A stretch of 34,315 nt of DNA from NCBI GenBank assembly GCA_964496595.1, contig CAZCAI010000029.1:1-34315 (forward strand). The letters are read 5' to 3'. The notes beneath the pieces were generated by a model. That model was given only the letters and a program-made list of their open reading frames with translations, made no database searches and was not told the origin of the DNA. This stretch comes from JAAAOZ01 sp964496595. GTDB taxonomy: Bacteria; Chloroflexota; Anaerolineae; B4-G1; SLSP01. A program made the translations under genes and the position numbers. Shown piece after piece: positions 15,301 to 24,845 of the stretch (within the stretch, counting starts at the first letter, position 1; every line of letters starts with the position of its first letter).

Positions 15301-18300
15301 CGACCGCCGCTTTCCCGTCGTCATCGGTGGTGGCCGTCGTGGTGTAGACCGGCACATCCTCCGTGACCCACGTCCAGTAGGTGAAGCCGTCCTCGGCCTC
15401 CTCGCGGACGCTGTACCAGCGGTGCTCCATAAAGACCACCTGGAGCGATTGATCCGCCACCGGCTCACTGCCCCAATCGACCGTCAGCAGATCGACGCTC
15501 TTGGTCTCGCCGGCCTCCGCGATCCGGTCGCGCGCGCCCACGCCGATGTAGTACTCGCCCTTGTGGACGACGGCGGTGGTGCGATTGCTGACGTAGCGCC
15601 CGTCGAGATCGGTGACGTTAGCCTCGACGGTGAAGCGCTGGCTGGCAAGCTTCTCGGCGATATCCGCCGGGACCTCGAAGACGGCGCGCCCGTCCTCATC
15701 CGTCCGCGCGTCGCCCTGGGCGATTAGCTCGCCGTAGCCGCCGTAATTATCCGCGCCGTAGCCCTCCCACTCGAAGTCGTACCAACTGTAGCGCGGGCAG
15801 GTCTTGCCGGTCGGGCATTGATAATCGAAGTAAAAATCGCTGCTCAACACATTCCAATCAAGTTCAGCGTTCGCCACCGGCCCGCCGAAGTAGTAGGTCG
15901 CCTCCACGGCCACCTGGATGGTGTCGCCGTTGATGTAAGCGTCCCGGTCGGTCTGGACGGTCACCTCGAATTCCGGCTTGCGATATTCGGCCACCTGGAA
16001 ATCGGCGCTGGCGTAGAAATCCTGCTCGGCGGCCGCCATTTGAATGTAGTAGCTGCCCAGCGCAGCCTCGGCGTCCAACGTTACCTCATCGAAGAACGAC
16101 CCCATCTCGTTGAGGATGAGCTGCTCGTTGTAGAGTTCCTTGCCCTGGGGATCGGTCACGGTGAGCGTGATCGCTTGCATGGCGTCGGGGATGGTGTAGC
16201 GCGCGTCGTCATCGGCGCGGATGATGCCCTTGAAGTAGACGGTCTGGCCGGGGCGGTAGATGGGCCGGTCGGTGTAGATGTGGGCGCGGTATTCCTGGCG
16301 GTAGAATTCGGCGTTGAGATCGAATTGCCACGGGTCGAGGCCCTGATCCCACGCGCTGTAGGCGACAGAAAAATCCTCCTGGCCCGGCTCGCCGCTGAAT
16401 GCGAAGGTGTCGCTCCACAGATCATCGGCCTGGAGCGCGCCGATATAGCGCCCGTCCGCGTCGGTTGCGCCCTCGATGGTCGCCGTGATGGTGCTCGTGT
16501 AGATGCGCACCGGCGCATCCGCCACGGGCGCGCCCGTCGCCAGATCCGTCGCCCAGATCAGCGTCTCGGTATGCGTCTGCTTGAGCATCAGATTGAGCCG
16601 GGAGCGGATGAAGATGTAGGTGTCCGGCTCGGCATCCCGATCCCACGCCAAAACCTCCGGCGCGCTCATCTCTAAGTAGTAGATGCCGGGCGGCAATTGC
16701 TCGCCAGTCTCATCCACCATCTCCAGCGCGCGCAGATGCTCGACGTTGGCCGGCGGCGCGACGGCCACCGACCACTCGCGGACGAGATCCTCCTGCCGCA
16801 TGGCGGCGCGCTCGCGGCGATAACTGCCGTAGCTGTGCATCTGCATCAAGGTCTCTGGATCAAGGCGGTAGAGGCGCACGTCTAAGCGCGAGACGTTGCG
16901 ATAGCCCGCGTAGATGACGGTCTCGGTGTAGGCGTTGAATGTCCCCAGGTCGCGCCCCGTGTTCAGCTGGGCGTAGGGCGGCAGATCGCCGGTGGTGAAG
17001 CGCAGGCGCAGCGGCGCGCTCAACGGCGCCCCCTCCACATCGGGCGCGCCGCTCTCTAAGGCGATTTGATACTCGGTCGCCGGTTCCATCTGGAAAGAGA
17101 GCCGTAGCTCGGTGTTGGCGTTCGACCAGTAGGTGTAGACCTTGGTGGGCGCGGGGATGATCTGGAGATACTCCATAAAGCCCTCGCGCTGCATCGGGCT
17201 GGCGAAGGTGAGGCGCACGTCCTCGTAGGGCGAGACATCCGTCGCGCCATCCGGCGGGAAGGCCGCGAGCACGCCCGGCTTCTTGATAGTATTAAAACTC
17301 CAGGCGATTCTCTCTTGGAGTTGAACCTCGCTATTGCGGGCGCGGGCCGTTGCGTAGATACTGACATGATAACGGGTGTCGCGCGCCAACGGCTCGGCAG
17401 GCGTGAAGATCATCGTCTCGCTATCCCAGGGCGATTCCCCACCCGACCAGCGGAAGTCGCCCGCCAGCTTGCTATCGCCGACCCGAAAACGGAAGGCGCC
17501 CTCGGTGGCGGCGTGGGCCATCGGCTGATTGAACGTGACGCTGATGACATCACCGGGGGCGACGTGCTCGGCGTTCCGGCGCGGGCTGAAGTCAATCACG
17601 CCTGGGCCGATGGTGGTGAAGCGCCAGACGTAGTCCTCCTCCAGCACGCTCCCCTGCGTGTCCTCGAGGCCGGCGCTGATGCGGGCGGTGTAGCGCGTCG
17701 CGGGCGCGAGACCCTCGTCGGGATGGAAGCGGTAGATGGCGGTGTTGAGCCATTCGCCCTCGCCCGCTAACGGCGGATCAAAGGTCAGGGGCTGGGGCAG
17801 GTCGCTCTGCTGCGCCAGCGAGGTCAGGGGGACGATGGGGCGGTTGAAGACGACGGTGACGACGGTGTCGGGATCGACGCCGGTGGTGTCCGGCGCGGGC
17901 TGCACCTCGCCCACCTCCACGTAGCCCAATGTCTGGAAATCGAAGGTGATCGGCTCCGGCAGCGCGGCCCCCTCGACGTTGCGGGCCGACTCATCCACGG
18001 TGACGCGATAGTGCGCGCCGCGCTCCAGCGCTTCTTGGGGATCGAAGATCAACGTGCGCGGCTCTTCCCACCGCAGCTCGCCGGGCACGGAGGGCGAGAT
18101 CGCGAAGGAGGCGCGCACACTCTCGGCGTCCATCGGCTGATCGAAGGTCAATTTGATGGGCGTATCCAACGCCGGGCGTTCGCCGGCCTCTGGATCGCGG
18201 ACGAGGAGCTTGGGGGGCGGCATCGGCAGTGAAACCGCCGGGGTCGGTTCCCTGGTGGGCGTGGTCGCGACCGGTTGATCGGTTGGCGTCTCGGTTTCGG

Positions 18301-18409
18301 TCTCTGTCCCTGGCGACGGCGGGGGATTCAAAAAGTCGAATCGACAGGCGCCGCCCAGCAAGGCTAACAGCACCACAATCAACAACCAGCGTTTAGATAG
18401 CATCTTCAT
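12308..18409 (-). CDS. Bacterial alpha-2-macroglobulin, thioester-containing lipoprotein
   Basis: 2033 aa. The start at 18409 (MKMLSKRW) has GGAGGTGGAG directly upstream; the upstream ATG at 18451 overlaps the likely promoter. A hydrophobic signal segment ends LLGGAC, a variant lipobox, then a Thr/Pro-rich linker. Four Big_5 Ig-like domains follow (about residues 65-475 as FDQPM, FNRPI, FNQPM, FASPM repeats), then macroglobulin MG domains, including YRPGQTVYFKG. The thioester Cys1513-Val-Glu-Gln1516 lies in YECVEQTVSRF, followed by the alpha-helical ring domain (about 1500-1800). It should trap proteases outside the cytoplasmic membrane and bind them covalently. In Proteobacteria the homologue (YfhM) is encoded next to pbpC, which repairs the wall; pbpC is two genes upstream here. 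Confidence 0.95.
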   Translation of the reverse strand: MKMLSKRWLLIVVLLALLGGACRFDFLNPPPSPGTETETETPTDQPVATTPTREPTPAVSLPMPPPKLLVRDPEAGERPALDTPIKLTFDQPMDAESVRASFAISPSVPGELRWEEPRTLIFDPQEALERGAHYRVTVDESARNVEGAALPEPITFDFQTLGYVEVGEVQPAPDTTGVDPDTVVTVVFNRPIVPLTSLAQQSDLPQPLTFDPPLAGEGEWLNTAIYRFHPDEGLAPATRYTARISAGLEDTQGSVLEEDYVWRFTTIGPGVIDFSPRRNAEHVAPGDVISVTFNQPMAHAATEGAFRFRVGDSKLAGDFRWSGGESPWDSETMIFTPAEPLARDTRYHVSIYATARARNSEVQLQERIAWSFNTIKKPGVLAAFPPDGATDVSPYEDVRLTFASPMQREGFMEYLQIIPAPTKVYTYWSNANTELRLSFQMEPATEYQIALESGAPDVEGAPLSAPLRLRFTTGDLPPYAQLNTGRDLGTFNAYTETVIYAGYRNVSRLDVRLYRLDPETLMQMHSYGSYRRERAAMRQEDLVREWSVAVAPPANVEHLRALEMVDETGEQLPPGIYYLEMSAPEVLAWDRDAEPDTYIFIRSRLNLMLKQTHTETLIWATDLATGAPVADAPVRIYTSTITATIEGATDADGRYIGALQADDLWSDTFAFSGEPGQEDFSVAYSAWDQGLDPWQFDLNAEFYRQEYRAHIYTDRPIYRPGQTVYFKGIIRADDDARYTIPDAMQAITLTVTDPQGKELYNEQLILNEMGSFFDEVTLDAEAALGSYYIQMAAAEQDFYASADFQVAEYRKPEFEVTVQTDRDAYINGDTIQVAVEATYYFGGPVANAELDWNVLSSDFYFDYQCPTGKTCPRYSWYDFEWEGYGADNYGGYGELIAQGDARTDEDGRAVFEVPADIAEKLASQRFTVEANVTDLDGRYVSNRTTAVVHKGEYYIGVGARDRIAEAGETKSVDLLTVDWGSEPVADQSLQVVFMEHRWYSVREEAEDGFTYWTWVTEDVPVYTTTATTDDDGKAAVAFTPEKSGSYKVLATGEDTEGNEIRSSTYLWVWGGGGARWRQESNNRIDLIPDKDDYEVGDVAEILIPSPYTGAVRALITIERGHFFSSEVRTLESNTEVIRVPIEAAHIPNIFVSVVIVQGSDQAPDTMASFKMGLVKLPISIEQKQLHITLTPDRALEAGAYYRPRETAVYDVQVTDHAGDPVAAELSLRLADLAVLALSEDRGPTLLERFWSERGISVRTSMPLAVAMEPYNRELAPRAKGGGGGAGEAFIRTEFADTAFWEPVVETGADGRARVEVKLPDNLTTWRMQARGITAQTAVDRAEVDIRSTLDVLVRPVLPRFFVVGDQADIAAIVHNNTTRTLATEVTLTAEGVDVDGGMQQQIELAPGEETRVVWPITVQAVDEVKITMEANAEADGASYYDGREDTLPVYHYTTPEVMATAGQLSEPEIRQELIQLPPEFDRSQGGLTIQVDGSLTAATQDALDYLEHYPYECVEQTVSRFLPNVLTYQALDEMGLARPEMEANLTEQVGAALQRLYAQQHYDGGWGWWVNDDSNPYLTAYALHGMLEAHRAGFTVETDVIHKAADYLRTTLPAANEEIPTWRANRLAYQLYVLGEYVRLVDGAKMEGELGRAITLFEVRHKLSRYGQATLAVALGLLDPEEETRIDTLLADLVGDAVMSATGTHWQESAPDYWNMNTDVRTTAIVLWAMARHRPESDLLPNVVRWLMETRRGDDPQWRYWESTYTTSWALTGLIAYMRASGELQGDFPYTVALNGEILLEARVDETTMDESRQLQINIADLLVEHGNRLVIERLPPDGDDAGEGRLYYTAHLRYFLPAAQVEAEDRGIIVARQYERVDNEEGNDGDHPEASSLSGASVGDTIRVKLTVIAPDDLYYVVVEDPLPAGCEAVDMSLETTSVVGERPSMHSVSAEEEDYWYRRYGWGWWWFSHSELRDEKVTLFASYLPRGTYEYTYLMRASVPGAYNVIPTSAYAMYFPEIWGRSDGLQFTVEE

Positions 18410-18454
18410 ACTCCACCTCCATCGACTAAAAGATTTACGCAAGATTTTCAATAA

Positions 18455-18484
18455 AGTGTAAAATCATTTCAGATAAACTTCCAA
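18455..18484 (-). promoter_or_regulatory. Weak predicted promoter of the macroglobulin gene
   Basis: Minus-strand TTGGAA (plus 18479-18484) and TACACT (plus 18455-18460), 4 of 6 matches each, spacer 18. It lies in the 92-base gap between the kinase stop and the macroglobulin start. Read-through from the kinase gene is equally possible. Confidence 0.3.
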
Positions 18485-18501
18485 CCTCGACGATTGCCGG
18501 C

Positions 18502-21500
18502 TCAATCGTCGGTCTCGGCCAGGGGCAAGGTGAAGGTGAACGTGGCGCCTGTCCCCGGCGCGCTGGGTTCGAGCCAGATATTCTCGCCGTGCGCCTCTAA
18601 GACCATTTTGCAGAAGGTCAAGCCCAGCCCACTGCCCCGCCCCTCTTGGGAGCCGGTGACGAACTTCTCGAAAACCCGCGCTCTGATCTCCTCCGGTACG
18701 CCTGCGCCGTTATCCTGCACGGTGATGAACGCCCTGCCCGGCGCGTCGACGCGGCGCTCGGCCCGGACGGTGATCGCGCCGCCGGCGGGCGTGAATTTGA
18801 CCGCGTTGCTGAGGAGGTTCTGAAGCACGCGCTCGATCAGATCCGCGTCGGCGCACACCAACGCGGCGTCTTCTGGGATATCGTAACGCAATTCGATGGC
18901 TTTCTCTTCCGCGTGCGGGCGCTGCATCTCCCAGGTTTCGAGCAGGGACATCTCCAAGGAAAAAGCCGCCCGATCCAGCGGCATGCGACCGCTCTCCAGC
19001 CGGTCAATGTCCAAGATCGCGTTGACTAACTTAGTCATCCGTTCCGTGCTGTTGATGCTGATCTCTAGTACTTCCATCTGTTCAGGACTCAAGGATTCAT
19101 TAGCGTATTGGGTCATAAATTGCAAGGCGCTATGAATATTCGTCAGGGGATTCCGTAGATCGTGAACCATCGTGTGAGTCAAGTCCTCGCGCATCTGCTC
19201 CAGGATATGCTCCTCTGTCACATCGCGCAAGACTAATAAGCGCCCAAATGGCTTGCCGGAGGAGCGATCCGACGCAGGTGAGGAAAAGACGCCGGTCGCC
19301 GGGAGGTTGAGCCAGTGAAGGACGCGATTCCCCGCACTAAATTCGCCCTCACTGAGCTGCGCCTCACTGGTTTGGAAGCGACGCAGCTCTGTAATCGTAG
19401 TCCGCACCAGTTCGGGCGTCTGAGAGCGCGCCTTCCATAGGTAATCTAAGAGATTGTGGCCTACCCACTCGTCCGGCGCTCCCGCCAACGACATCAGTTC
19501 CAACGCGGCCTGGTTGAGGATCAAAATCTCGCCCTCCAGGCTGAGCAAGATCACGCCATCGCGGCTGGAGGCGAGAACGGCCTGGAGCCGCCGCTGTTCC
19601 GTGGCGATGGTCTGGAATAGTTGCGCGTTGTAGAGCGCCACCGATACCTGCGAGGCCATCGCCATCATCAGATCAACGTCCTTCTGCGTGAAATCGCGCT
19701 GGGTGAGGTTGTTGATCGCCGTCATCACGCCGACCGGCTCGCCCTGGACGATCAACGGAACGGTGATGACGGAACCGGCGTTCATCTCCGCGCGGAATTT
19801 CTGGACTGCTGGAGATTCTCGGGGATCGGCTTCGCCTTTCTTCGATAGCGCGGGGATGCCCTCGCGGATGACCCACCCGCCGAGACCTTCCATCAGAGCC
19901 TCAAAATCGATAGGCACAGCTTCCCCGACGCCCGGCCCGCCGATCATAAAGTCCAGGATGCGTTCGCGCTCCAGATCGACCGTGATCAGCATCACGCGAT
20001 CCGCGCCCAACGCAGCGACCACCTCCTCTACGGCGGCGTTGAGCACATCGGAGAGCTTCTGTGAGCCGATGAGGAGCGCGCGGCTGATGCGATAGAGCGC
20101 ATCGGTCTTGCGCACCGTCATCCACAAGCGATCCTCGACGTGTTGCCGCTCCCGCAACTCCTTCTGCAATCCCGTGTAGAAGCGCGCGCTCTTGCGCGCT
20201 AAGTTGAGCACCTCGCGCAGCGATTCCGCGAGAAGATGGGCCTCCGCGTCGAAGGCCCACGGCTCGTCGCTGGCGATGCAGAGCATCACCCCAATCTGGT
20301 CGCTCTCGCTCAGCGGCACGATCAGGAGGCTGCGCGCCTCCAATTCTGGGAGCGCCGCCGGCGCTTCGCGCAGATCCGGCACATATTGCGTCTCGCGCGT
20401 GCGCCACGCTTCCCCCACTGCGCCGGCGTAGAGCGAGGTGCGCCAATCCGGCGGCAGGGACATCTCCCCGGCGGCGGCCTCGATCTGCACGGCGCTCCCC
20501 GTTCGATCCGGCGCCAGCAGCGCGACCAGGGGCCAGCCGGTCAGTCGCGCGATGGCGCGCGCGGCCAGTTCAGAGACCAGCGTGACTTGTTGTGCGTGTT
20601 GCAATGTGCGCAGCACCTCGTACAACGTCGTCTGTTGATCCGCCAGGCGCCGCTGCTCCTCATAGATTTGGGCGTTGCGAATAGCCAGCGCGATCTGCGG
20701 CGCAATGGTGCGCATCACTTTTGCATCGTCCGCGCCGAAGTGCCCGACGTCCGAATGCCGCAACACCAGGACGCCCAAAGTGCGTCCCTCTTGGATTAAC
20801 GGCGCGCCCAGCGCAGAACGTATGGGGCGCGCGTCATAGGCCGGATATATCAAATCGATCCAGCGCTCATCCTCGCGCGTGTCCGGGATCGCGATTACTT
20901 TATTCTCACGCAAGACCCAGTACTGAAGACCCTCCGCTATCGCGCGTTGAAAGACCTTTTCGATCAACTCCGGTGAAATCTCGCCCGCAGACGAAAATCC
21001 GTGCGTGATTTGATGCTCTGCATCTATCAGGAATAAGTAGCCCTCGTCGGCCCCGGTCAGCGGGATGATGACATCGACAACGTTTTGCAGCGTCGCATCT
21101 AAGGTGGGGGTCTGGGAGGTTGACCGGGCGACGGTGAGCAACAGCTCTGTGCGCTGCATCTGCTCCTTGAGGGAACTTTCCAACTGGCGCTGCTCCGTGA
21201 TATCGCGCAGCGTGATCGCGCGCCCGCGCAGTTGGCCGCGCCGGTCGTGCAGCGCCGCGATGCGCAGATCGTAATAGCGGTTGCGATGCTCCATCAGTAC
21301 GCCCCCATTGCCGTGCTCCGCTACTGCATCTTGATGGCGGCGAAAGGCTTCGAGATACTGGGGCAAAAAATGAGCTACGCCAACGCCAAGTACTTGGGAA
21401 AGCGGCTGCTCGATTAGCTCTTGCGCGGCGACGTTCATATCCACGATGCAGTGTTGGGCATCTAAGATGATCACCACATCCGAAAGACGCTCGACCACGC

Positions 21501-22218
21501 CATAGCGCGCGATGGGGACAACGTCCAACAATCGATATCGAAACGCCGCCCATCCGAATAAGACGCCGCTCACGACGAACGAGAGCGGCGTCATATCCAA
21601 GTAAAAGTCGGCGGGCCACCCTAGAACGTAGGCTATATTTAGCAGGATGGCGACGGACGCGCCTAATACCATAATCACCAACGAGCGGTGATAAGATAAT
21701 TTGGTCACCGCCAAGAACCTCAACATTACCCCCAGGCCAACTATCACCAGAGCGTAGGCCTGGACGACGTGCAGCCAAAACCACGCGCCTCGGGTGAATC
21801 TCAGGAACAATAGCCCCCCCGAGGAGATGAGAGCGATCTCTTGCCATATCAGGCGATGCAGCGGATTGGTGAAGATCAGCAACACGGTGAGGATCGGGAT
21901 CACGAAGAGGCCAGCTTGATAATGAAACGGAACTTTATCTAACTGATCGGTGTAGGAGAGTGCGAACAAGAACCAGAAGACTGGAAGGGTGACGATGCCT
22001 AAGTATTGGAGATTGACCCAGATGAGTTTGGCTTCTAAGGCTGGATTGAGGAGTTCGAAGGCGTAGGTGAACGCCCACCAGCCCGCCGCTACCATCAGGC
22101 CGAAAAAGGTCTTCGCGCCCCGGCTTTGCCGTCGGCTCCAGGCGAGCACCGCCGTGCCCCAAGCAATACCGGTCGCCAAGAATAGAATGAGCGGGTATAA
22201 AATCTGCGCTTCAATCAT
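18502..22218 (-). CDS. Hybrid sensor histidine kinase: 7TM, PAS, three GAF, PAS, HisKA, HATPase
   Basis: 1238 aa. Residues 1-230 form seven membrane helices of the histidine-kinase 7TM type. A PAS domain (about 240-345), three GAF domains (about 360-515, 530-675 and 705-865), a second PAS (about 870-1005), a HisKA dimerization domain with phospho-acceptor His1019 (MVHDLRNPLTN) and an HATPase_c domain follow. The HATPase boxes are N1138 in NLLSNAVKFTP, DNGAGVP (1169-1175) and GSGLGL (1195-1200). It is probably active. No receiver domain or response-regulator gene is nearby, so it is an orphan. Its signal is unknown; its place between pbpC and the macroglobulin gene suggests envelope stress. 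ATG 22218 has GAGGG upstream. Confidence 0.93.
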   Translation of the reverse strand: MIEAQILYPLILFLATGIAWGTAVLAWSRRQSRGAKTFFGLMVAAGWWAFTYAFELLNPALEAKLIWVNLQYLGIVTLPVFWFLFALSYTDQLDKVPFHYQAGLFVIPILTVLLIFTNPLHRLIWQEIALISSGGLLFLRFTRGAWFWLHVVQAYALVIVGLGVMLRFLAVTKLSYHRSLVIMVLGASVAILLNIAYVLGWPADFYLDMTPLSFVVSGVLFGWAAFRYRLLDVVPIARYGVVERLSDVVIILDAQHCIVDMNVAAQELIEQPLSQVLGVGVAHFLPQYLEAFRRHQDAVAEHGNGGVLMEHRNRYYDLRIAALHDRRGQLRGRAITLRDITEQRQLESSLKEQMQRTELLLTVARSTSQTPTLDATLQNVVDVIIPLTGADEGYLFLIDAEHQITHGFSSAGEISPELIEKVFQRAIAEGLQYWVLRENKVIAIPDTREDERWIDLIYPAYDARPIRSALGAPLIQEGRTLGVLVLRHSDVGHFGADDAKVMRTIAPQIALAIRNAQIYEEQRRLADQQTTLYEVLRTLQHAQQVTLVSELAARAIARLTGWPLVALLAPDRTGSAVQIEAAAGEMSLPPDWRTSLYAGAVGEAWRTRETQYVPDLREAPAALPELEARSLLIVPLSESDQIGVMLCIASDEPWAFDAEAHLLAESLREVLNLARKSARFYTGLQKELRERQHVEDRLWMTVRKTDALYRISRALLIGSQKLSDVLNAAVEEVVAALGADRVMLITVDLERERILDFMIGGPGVGEAVPIDFEALMEGLGGWVIREGIPALSKKGEADPRESPAVQKFRAEMNAGSVITVPLIVQGEPVGVMTAINNLTQRDFTQKDVDLMMAMASQVSVALYNAQLFQTIATEQRRLQAVLASSRDGVILLSLEGEILILNQAALELMSLAGAPDEWVGHNLLDYLWKARSQTPELVRTTITELRRFQTSEAQLSEGEFSAGNRVLHWLNLPATGVFSSPASDRSSGKPFGRLLVLRDVTEEHILEQMREDLTHTMVHDLRNPLTNIHSALQFMTQYANESLSPEQMEVLEISINSTERMTKLVNAILDIDRLESGRMPLDRAAFSLEMSLLETWEMQRPHAEEKAIELRYDIPEDAALVCADADLIERVLQNLLSNAVKFTPAGGAITVRAERRVDAPGRAFITVQDNGAGVPEEIRARVFEKFVTGSQEGRGSGLGLTFCKMVLEAHGENIWLEPSAPGTGATFTFTLPLAETDD

Positions 22219-22272
22219 AATGGCCCTCTATTAAACGTATCATCTCAGGTCGTCAGCCGCGCTTCTTCTTCT

Positions 22273-22302
22273 ATTATAGCGCATAAGCCGCTGAGCTGGA
22301 AA
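22273..22302 (-). promoter_or_regulatory. Predicted promoter of the histidine kinase gene
   Basis: Minus-strand -35 TTTCCA (plus 22297-22302) and consensus -10 TATAAT (plus 22273-22278), spacer 18, about 55 bases upstream of the kinase start. It makes the kinase independent of pbpC transcription at least in part. Confidence 0.5.
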
Positions 22303-22327
22303 ATGTTGGAGACGTTCATAGTCGCGT

Positions 22328-22417
22328 AAGCGGAGTAGCGTCTTTTTGGAGGGCGAGGAATATTTTGTCCGGGATGGATACGGCACTTCACTGCGTTTCG
22401 TGCCTGACTACGAACGG
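22328..22417. repeat. REP-like dispersed element, copy B
   Basis: Right part TTTCGTGCCTGACTACGAAC (about 22397-22416) ends 9 bases from the pbpC stop. An inverted ACGCTACTCCGCTT (plus strand AAGCGGAGTAGCGT, 22328-22341) lies 40 bases to its left. It matches copies A and C at 12255 and 27005. Confidence 0.55.
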
Positions 22418-22425
22418 AGCGGGGC

Positions 22426-24831
22426 TTACGGGCGCACGGTGATGTGCACGGCCTCCGAGGCGACGCGCTCGCCCGCCGCGTCCACGCCGATGGCGGTGAA
22501 GGTATGTTCGCCGGGCGCGAGTTGCCACAGCGTGCTGTACGGCGGCGCGTCGAAGCTGGCCAGCGGCTCGCCGTTGATGTGGAGATGCACCGTCGCGAAC
22601 GGCCGGCCCGCCGCCGCCGCGATGACGATCTGCTGCGCCGCGTGCGCGACGCCGGGATCGATCTGGTAGCTGGCGCCTTGACCGGGCGCGGTGATCTGGA
22701 GGGGGATCGCGTCTGTCTGAATTTCCGGCTGGGGGATGTGGCGCTCGCGCGCCCAGGCCTGCGCTTCTGGCGGGAGGATGGTGTAGAGCACGCTATCGAT
22801 GCGCCGGTGCATGTCGCACGTCCGCGCGGGCGCCGTTCCCACGATGAACAACTCGCGCACGCGATGGGGGCAATCCGGCCCGGGGCGCAGCCCGGAGAGC
22901 GCGCAGACCTCCGCCGCGACGAGGCCATCGGGGCGGGGGAACGCTCGCGAGGGCGCGCCTTTGATCGCCGCCGTCATAAAATCGTGCCAGATGGGCGCGG
23001 CCCCGCTGATGCCGGTGACCTGTCGCATCGCCTCGTTATCCGCGTTGCCCACCCACACCCCGGCGACCAACTCCGGCGTGTAGCCCACCGTCCAGTTATC
23101 GCGAAAATCGGTGGTGGTGCCGGTCTTGACCGCCGCCGGACGCCCGGCCAAATTGAGCGCGCTGCCCTCCCCGAAGGTCGGGACGCGCGCGAGGTCGTCG
23201 CTGAGGATGTCGGTGATGAGGTAGGCCACGCGCGGATCCAACACCCGCTCACCCAGGCCGCCGCGCGCCGACCAGATGACCTCGCCCTCGGCGTTCTCCA
23301 CGCGGCGCACCGTCACGGGCGCGATGCGCTGTCCGCCGTTGGCGAAGGCCGCGTAGGCGCTCGCCAACTCCAGCAGGCGCACCTCGCCGCCGCCCAATGT
23401 CACAGCCAGGCCCATCCGGTCGGGATCATCGAAGGTGGTGATGCCCATCCGGCGCGCCAGTGAGGTCATCCTCTCGATACCGATGGCGTCCAACACCTTG
23501 ACGGCGATGAGGTTGTAGGATGAAGCCAGCGCCTCGCGCAGGCGCACCGGGCCGCGAAAGGTCAGGTCGTAGTTGAGCGGCACGTAGGGCGCGCCCTCGC
23601 GCGTGACGAAGCTCGTGCGCACGTCCAACATCATCGTCGCGGGCGTGAAATCGCCCGTCGCGAAGGCGGCAGCATAGGTGATGGGCTTGATGGAAGATCC
23701 GGGCTGGCGCAGGGCCGTCGCGCCGTTGACGGCGCCGTCGATGCGGGCGGAGAAGTAGTCGGGGCTGCCGACCATGGCCAGCACCTCGCCCGTCTGTGGA
23801 TCAAGCGCCAGCAGCGCGGCGTTGCGCACGTTGTGACCGCCGGGCGGACAATCATCTTGTTGGGGACAGGCGGCCAACTGGGCCAGACGATGCTGCATCA
23901 GCGCGCGGGCGGTGTCGTTGAGGTCAAGGTCCAAGGTGGTGTGAATGGACAAACCGCCTGCCTGTAACGTCGCCAGGCCCAGCTCGCGCTCCAGCAGGCC
24001 GCGCACGTACATCACAAAGTGGGGCGCGCGGATGGGGAAATGCGCAGCGGCGAAGGATAGCGGCTCTTCTTTGGCCAGCGCCGCCTCGTCCGCCGTGATG
24101 TACTGCTGCTTGACCATCAGATCCAACACCACGGCCTGGCGCTCCCTGGCCGCCTTCGGGTTTTCCAGGGGATTATAGATCGCGGGCGCTTGCGGCAATC
24201 CGGCCAACATCGCGCACTCCGCCAGGTCCAGGTCGCGGACGTGTTTGCCGTAGTAGGTCTGCGCCGCCGCCTCGACGCCGTAGGCGAGGTGGCCGTAGTA
24301 GCTCTCATTGAGGTAGAGCGTTAGAATCTCATCCTTGGTGTAGCGGCGCGTGATGCGCACGGCCAGCACCAACTCGCGCAATTTGCGACGCAACGTGCGC
24401 TCCACACGCTCTTCGGGATCGAAGAGCACTGTGCGCACCAACTGCTGCGTGATCGTGCTGCCGCCGGCCAGCACCTCGCCGCCGCGCAGGTTGATCCACA
24501 GCGCGCGGAGGATGCCGACCGCGTCCATGCCGGGGTTCTGGTAGAAGGTCGCGTCCTCGGTGGCGATGGCAGCCCAGATCATCGCCGGGGGGATCTCCTC
24601 CAGGGGGACGGGGGTGTGGCGCCCGGTATACGGCGGCGGGATTTCGAAGAGCAAGCGCCCGTGGCGATCCAGGATTTTGCTGCTGGGCGCGCTGGTGTAA
24701 GCTTCTAAGTCCTCCGGCGACGGCAGATCGTGCCCGATCCACAGCCACAATCCCAGGCCGAGGAGGAGCAGCAAGCCCAGGAGGCTCAGGCCGATCCTCG
24801 CGAGGGGAGAATGCAAGCTCCGCTGGAACAT
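22426..24831 (-). CDS. pbpC: Bifunctional penicillin-binding protein 1C
   Basis: 801 aa. One N-terminal membrane anchor (about 12-33). GT51 glycosyltransferase domain with Glu92 in ATEDATFY and GGSTITQQL (123-131). Transpeptidase with Ser379-x-x-Lys382 (PGSSIKP), S438-Y-N440 and K569-T-G. A C-terminal Ig-like BiPBP_C domain (about 711-800), which separates PBP1C from other class A PBPs. It polymerizes and cross-links peptidoglycan at the outer face of the membrane. Homologues are paired with alpha-2-macroglobulin genes in other phyla, as here with the gene at 12308. The nucleotidyltransferase gene ends only 14 bases upstream, so it may be in that transcript. Confidence 0.95.
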   Translation of the reverse strand: MFQRSLHSPLARIGLSLLGLLLLLGLGLWLWIGHDLPSPEDLEAYTSAPSSKILDRHGRLLFEIPPPYTGRHTPVPLEEIPPAMIWAAIATEDATFYQNPGMDAVGILRALWINLRGGEVLAGGSTITQQLVRTVLFDPEERVERTLRRKLRELVLAVRITRRYTKDEILTLYLNESYYGHLAYGVEAAAQTYYGKHVRDLDLAECAMLAGLPQAPAIYNPLENPKAARERQAVVLDLMVKQQYITADEAALAKEEPLSFAAAHFPIRAPHFVMYVRGLLERELGLATLQAGGLSIHTTLDLDLNDTARALMQHRLAQLAACPQQDDCPPGGHNVRNAALLALDPQTGEVLAMVGSPDYFSARIDGAVNGATALRQPGSSIKPITYAAAFATGDFTPATMMLDVRTSFVTREGAPYVPLNYDLTFRGPVRLREALASSYNLIAVKVLDAIGIERMTSLARRMGITTFDDPDRMGLAVTLGGGEVRLLELASAYAAFANGGQRIAPVTVRRVENAEGEVIWSARGGLGERVLDPRVAYLITDILSDDLARVPTFGEGSALNLAGRPAAVKTGTTTDFRDNWTVGYTPELVAGVWVGNADNEAMRQVTGISGAAPIWHDFMTAAIKGAPSRAFPRPDGLVAAEVCALSGLRPGPDCPHRVRELFIVGTAPARTCDMHRRIDSVLYTILPPEAQAWARERHIPQPEIQTDAIPLQITAPGQGASYQIDPGVAHAAQQIVIAAAAGRPFATVHLHINGEPLASFDAPPYSTLWQLAPGEHTFTAIGVDAAGERVASEAVHITVRP

Positions 24832-24845
24832 AACCTATCTCCAGA

